A DNA stretch of 9,353 bases from the NCBI GenBank assembly GCA_913052135.1, contig CAJXDY010000066.1:1-9353 (forward strand). The letters run 5' to 3'. Shown one piece after another: positions 6,568 through 9,353 of the stretch. Numbering within the stretch: position 1 is the stretch's first letter; each line of letters starts with the position of its first letter. Source of the DNA: UBA8106 sp913052135. GTDB lineage: Bacteria > Acidobacteriota > Vicinamibacteria > Vicinamibacterales > UBA823. The position numbers and the translations under genes are program-made. The notes under the pieces were generated by a model, which was not told where the DNA came from, did no database searches, and worked only from the letters and a program-made list of their open reading frames with translations.

Positions 6568-7659
6568 ATGCTCGAACGGTTTCTAGTGCCAGAACAAGAT
6601 CGTGTTTTCGTACAGCCAGAGAACATGTTGCAAGCAACGATTGAGATCTTTGAGAAATGTGGGCAATCACCTGAAGATGCAGCTCTTTCAGCTGAAGTGT
6701 TGCTGACGAGTGATCTGCGTGGATGCGAGTCGCATGGTGTCTCGAACCAGCTCCGCGTGTATGTGCAGATGTATGGCGATCAGGAAATTAATCCGACCCC
6801 CAATGTACGGGTTACGCGTGAAACGGACGTGACAGCGAATCTTGACGGCGATACAGGGCTGGGTCTCCATGTTCTCCCTAAAGCGATGGAGATGGCGATT
6901 GAAAAAGCCGAAAAGCATGGCATGGGTGCGGTTACAGTGCACAACTCCCGCCATATTGGCATGCTTGCTTACCATTCGATGATGCCTCTTCAATATGACA
7001 TGATTGGCGTGACGACAACTGCGGGCAACCCACTCTCAATGGTTCCAACACATGCAGCTGAGAAGATGTTTGCGACCAACCCATGGGCTTGGGCTGCACC
7101 TGCTAGGAACGAGGTGCCTTTCGTGTTTGATATTGCGACTACTCAGGTTGCTGGTAACAAGCTCCGTCTCGCCGAGCGCATTGGCGCCCCTATGGATCCA
7201 GCATGGATATCCGATGTTGATGGAGCACCGATTATGGAAGAAGCTCCACTGCCGGATAATTACATGATGCTGCCATTTGGAGGCACACGAGAGCAGGGCT
7301 CTCACAAGGGCTATGGTTTCGCAGCAATGGCTGAAATCATGGCACCAATTCTTTCCGGTATGGGCCCTGGTTTTTTGATGCCTACTTCACCGCGAACCAT
7401 AATGGGTCATTACGTTCAGGCTATTAAGATCGATGGGTTTATAGATCCTGAGCAATTCAAGGATGATATGGACAGGTTTCTTGGGGGTTTGCGAAACGCT
7501 AAGCCAGCGCCAGGGCAAGACCGTGTGGTTTATGCGGGCCTCCCTGAGGCTGAAGAGGTAGAAATAAGGAAGAAGGAAGGTATTCCGTATCACCGTGAAG
7601 TTATTGAGTGGTTCGAAACTGTGAAAGCGGAATTTGGACTTGGGTTTGAACTTGTTTAA
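6568..7659 (+). CDS. Ldh2 family (malate/L-lactate/ureidoglycolate dehydrogenase type) NAD(P)-dependent oxidoreductase
   Basis: This 363-residue protein belongs to the Ldh2/MDH2 family, which reduces 2-oxo acids or oxidises 2-hydroxy acids with NAD(P) and lacks a Rossmann fold. Conserved elements in order are SDLRGCESHGVSNQL (48-62) with His56 of the SHG motif, proposed as the catalytic acid/base; VHNSRHIGMLAYH (124-136); KMFATNPWAWAAPA (166-179); FDIATTQVAGNKL (187-199) for cofactor binding; WISDVDG (213-219); and LPFGGTREQGSHKGYGFAAMAEI (235-257). The length is at the upper end of the family's usual range. Family members include malate, L-lactate, ureidoglycolate, sulfolactate and 2,3-diketo-gulonate enzymes, and the substrate cannot be chosen from sequence alone. 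A strong ribosome site precedes it. It follows typA by 161 bases and faces the transporter gene convergently with a 52-base gap, so it looks monocistronic. A role in reducing or oxidising a product of the nearby sugar-acid operon is speculative. Confidence 0.93.
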   Translation: MLERFLVPEQDRVFVQPENMLQATIEIFEKCGQSPEDAALSAEVLLTSDLRGCESHGVSNQLRVYVQMYGDQEINPTPNVRVTRETDVTANLDGDTGLGLHVLPKAMEMAIEKAEKHGMGAVTVHNSRHIGMLAYHSMMPLQYDMIGVTTTAGNPLSMVPTHAAEKMFATNPWAWAAPARNEVPFVFDIATTQVAGNKLRLAERIGAPMDPAWISDVDGAPIMEEAPLPDNYMMLPFGGTREQGSHKGYGFAAMAEIMAPILSGMGPGFLMPTSPRTIMGHYVQAIKIDGFIDPEQFKDDMDRFLGGLRNAKPAPGQDRVVYAGLPEAEEVEIRKKEGIPYHREVIEWFETVKAEFGLGFELV

Positions 7660-7711
7660 GGTTCGAGTTTTGTTATCAGAGGTCTTTCAACAGTATGTCG
7701 GTTTCGAGCAG
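7660..7711. other. Convergent intergenic gap without a recognisable terminator
   Basis: These 52 bases separate the stop of the Ldh2-family gene from the stop of the DMT transporter gene. A bidirectional terminator would be expected, but no stem-loop with a T-run is apparent by eye. Confidence 0.4.
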
Positions 7712-8623
7712 TTATTTCAGAGAGATGATTATTACAGCGGCCACGACCATTGAGGCAGACAACAGTTTTAAAAGCATACTCACGCGAGTGAATTGTTCGA
7801 AAACCAGTTTTGGTGCCAGCCAGGTTCCCAAAGCTGTGAGGCTGAATACGAATATTGGTCTTGCTCCTCCCAATGCTGATACCAACGCAACTGGGCCTTT
7901 ACCTATCGCATAGGTAATCAAAAGGTGTCCGTTGAACGGCATTACGCCTTCTGCCACGATGATCCATGGCGCTTTTTTGGGCTGCTTTAGGAACTTGCCT
8001 AGGGTTCTTAGCGCGTCAGGTCGTGCGAATACTGTTGCCATCACCGTGAAAAGTCCCAGCCCCCTGATGGAAACTATATGAAGTGTCGAAAGATCATCGA
8101 TGATGGCTTTCGTGATCAGCTGCGAGCTCGCCATTAGTAAGGCCCCGAGTGCTAGGAGCAGGAAAAGTGGCTGGAAAACCAGTTTGTTACTCGATCCGGC
8201 CGATCCTATCGTTACTGATGCAAGAATGCTGCCTCCAACTGCCAGCATAACTGCGAGCCAATGCCAAGCGCTCAACGACTCACCAAAAATAAGCCACGCA
8301 AGAAGTGCTACGTATATCGGAGATGTCTGCATCGCTGGGATTACGCGTGAAGGATCTTCTCGTTTGAGCATCCAGAACATGAAGATTAGTGTGAATGCTT
8401 GCAGAACGCCTATCGACCAGGCTTGCACAAGGACAATAAAATCTACCCCTGTTGGGAAGCTGGTTAGTAGTACTATCGTGCCAAAAATACCCTGGCTTCC
8501 CCCAACCCACAGATTGAAACTTGGAAGAGGCATTCCAAATCCTGACAGCACTTTTTTGTCTATAAGCGTGACTATTGAGAATACGAGTGGGTTTGCAAGT
8601 GCAGCAAGAATCCAGAGTTCCAA
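7712..8623 (-). CDS. EamA/DMT superfamily transporter, about 10 TM segments
   Basis: This 303-residue, strongly hydrophobic inner-membrane protein has the two-fold EamA layout of the drug/metabolite transporter superfamily. Approximate TM segments lie at 3-21, 36-54, 64-84, 93-112, 119-138, 150-170, 182-200, 219-240, 243-264 and 282-301. Each EamA half ends with the usual helix pair: PSRVIPAMQTSPIYVALLAW with FGESLSAWHW (91-122) in the first half, and GKGPVALVSALGGARPIFVF (241-260) in the second. The start is TTG, only 6 bases after the TGA of the M20 gene and in the same frame (TGA CCA ACC TTG). The nearest GGAG is 13 bases upstream, so initiation probably depends on coupling. Starting later would remove the first helix. 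DMT members export or import amino acids, nucleotide-sugars or other metabolites; the substrate is unknown but may relate to the amidohydrolase product. Confidence 0.9.
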   Translation of the reverse strand: MELWILAALANPLVFSIVTLIDKKVLSGFGMPLPSFNLWVGGSQGIFGTIVLLTSFPTGVDFIVLVQAWSIGVLQAFTLIFMFWMLKREDPSRVIPAMQTSPIYVALLAWLIFGESLSAWHWLAVMLAVGGSILASVTIGSAGSSNKLVFQPLFLLLALGALLMASSQLITKAIIDDLSTLHIVSIRGLGLFTVMATVFARPDALRTLGKFLKQPKKAPWIIVAEGVMPFNGHLLITYAIGKGPVALVSALGGARPIFVFSLTALGTWLAPKLVFEQFTRVSMLLKLLSASMVVAAVIIISLK

Positions 8624-8629
8624 GGTTGG

Positions 8630-9353
8630 TCAGCCGCTCCAGCTCTCGCGCTGCCTGAATTCTCGTAACGCGGCGAGATACCCGGCGATTGTAAATGGTG
8701 CTTCGAATTCAGCGATGATCTTTCTGCCGCGCTTTGCATCGTCTGATAGCAGTGACATCACAGTGAATGCGAGCGCTTTTCCTGCGACCACCACGTCAAG
8801 GTCCCAGTCGGTGATTTCGAACTCGTTGCTATGGGTCCTTCCGCTGGCGCCACCCGCGTAGGACTGCATTGCCGGCATTATGGCTGAGACGTCACCCATG
8901 TCGGTCGATGACGTGCGGTGAGGCATCCGCCCCAGTGCCGATTCGCCGATCAGTTCGACCACGGACTCATCGTATATTTTGTTTAACTCCTCGCAAAATT
9001 TTGACGGCATGTACCCGGGCGAGGTGCTGATCTCGACGCCTGCACCGATCGCCATCGCTCCGGCTCGAAGTGCCTGATCAACTTTGGTTTCGGCATCTTT
9101 CATTGCCTTGACGGACGCGGCTCGAATAAACATTTCCATCGTTACATTCGCGGGCACCGAAGAAACCGCGTCTCCACCCCGCGTTATGATCGGGTGGATT
9201 CGTATCCTGTCCTCTTCCCTGAACGTTTCCCGCTGTAACGCGATTCCCTGCATTGCGAGATTCGCAGCGTTGAGCGCATTGACCCCCAGGTGAAGTGCTC
9301 CACCGGCATGGGCAGATCGGCCCAGGAACCGGACGTTCTTCGCGATCATCCCG
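8630..9353 (-). CDS. M20 family metallopeptidase/amidohydrolase (AbgB/IAA-amino-acid-hydrolase-like), 5'-truncated by window edge
   Basis: About 241 C-terminal residues of an M20 zinc amidohydrolase are present, and the frame stays open to the right edge. The methionine codon at 9349-9347 is internal, because family sequence (G-M-I-A-K...FLGRSAHAGG) begins before it. The visible part comprises the inserted dimerisation domain, with its conserved His (SAHAGG, codon 9308-9310), the HLGVNALNAANLA helix and the VPANVTMEMFIRA strand. It is followed by the end of the catalytic domain, with TSSTDMGDVSAIMP and the metal-ligand His of THSNEFEI (codon 8831-8833). The N-terminal H, D and E/E metal ligands lie outside the window. 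Relatives cleave aminoacyl conjugates such as p-aminobenzoyl-glutamate or indole-acetyl amino acids, or carbamoyl and acyl amides. The substrate is not assignable. It is followed directly by the DMT transporter in an apparent two-gene operon. Confidence 0.92.
   Translation of the reverse strand, partial: GMIAKNVRFLGRSAHAGGALHLGVNALNAANLAMQGIALQRETFREEDRIRIHPIITRGGDAVSSVPANVTMEMFIRAASVKAMKDAETKVDQALRAGAMAIGAGVEISTSPGYMPSKFCEELNKIYDESVVELIGESALGRMPHRTSSTDMGDVSAIMPAMQSYAGGASGRTHSNEFEITDWDLDVVVAGKALAFTVMSLLSDDAKRGRKIIAEFEAPFTIAGYLAALREFRQRESWSG

Noticed and set aside
8100..8861. Forward open frame of 253 codons
   Set aside because: It runs antisense across the 3' end of the M20 gene and most of the DMT transporter gene, both clearly recognisable; its translation is Ser/Thr/Pro-rich with no domain, typical of an antisense shadow.

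Overview
The window reads as an ordinary bacterial chromosome segment with densely packed metabolic genes. No phage, IS element, CRISPR array, RNA gene or plasmid function is visible. The taxon cannot be fixed from sequence alone. Two enolase-superfamily (mandelate racemase/muconate lactonizing, MR/MLE) paralogues in tandem, a ThuA-like protein, an SMP-30 lactonase, an Ldh2-type dehydrogenase and an M20 amidohydrolase, with moderate GC, recall heterotrophic marine Chloroflexota such as SAR202, a group known for expanded enolase-superfamily genes. That placement is inference; a typA search or phylogeny would test it.

Layout. Positions 1-4298 (minus strand) hold five genes in one apparent operon. 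In transcription order they are a ThuA-like protein, an SMP-30/gluconolactonase-like lactonase, a small antibiotic-biosynthesis-monooxygenase (ABM)-like protein, a canonical MR/MLE dehydratase, and a second, divergent MR/MLE protein cut by the left window edge. A 266-base intergenic region (4299-4564) separates this operon from the divergently transcribed housekeeping GTPase typA/bipA (4565-6406, plus). Downstream on the plus strand is an Ldh2/malate-lactate dehydrogenase family gene (6568-7659) with a strong ribosome binding site. Convergent to it, on the minus strand, is an M20 amidohydrolase (cut by the right edge) followed after 6 bases by a 10-TM EamA/DMT transporter (8623-7712).

Working model. 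The left operon looks like a sugar or sugar-acid catabolic unit. A lactonase would open an aldonolactone to the acid, and an MR/MLE dehydratase would convert the acid to a 2-keto-3-deoxy acid. The ThuA-like protein would act on an oxidised or 3-keto sugar derivative, and the ABM-like protein has an unknown auxiliary role. The right-hand pair may couple hydrolysis of an amidated or N-acylated compound with transport. No substrate can be read from the sequence.

The most notable observation concerns the left-edge MR/MLE protein. Aligned by its motifs to its neighbour, it has Gly, Lys and Ala where the strand-2 Lys, the first metal-binding Asp and the Asp of the His-Asp dyad normally sit, yet it keeps two Glu ligands and the His. 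I see no clearly novel defence, mobile or regulatory system here.
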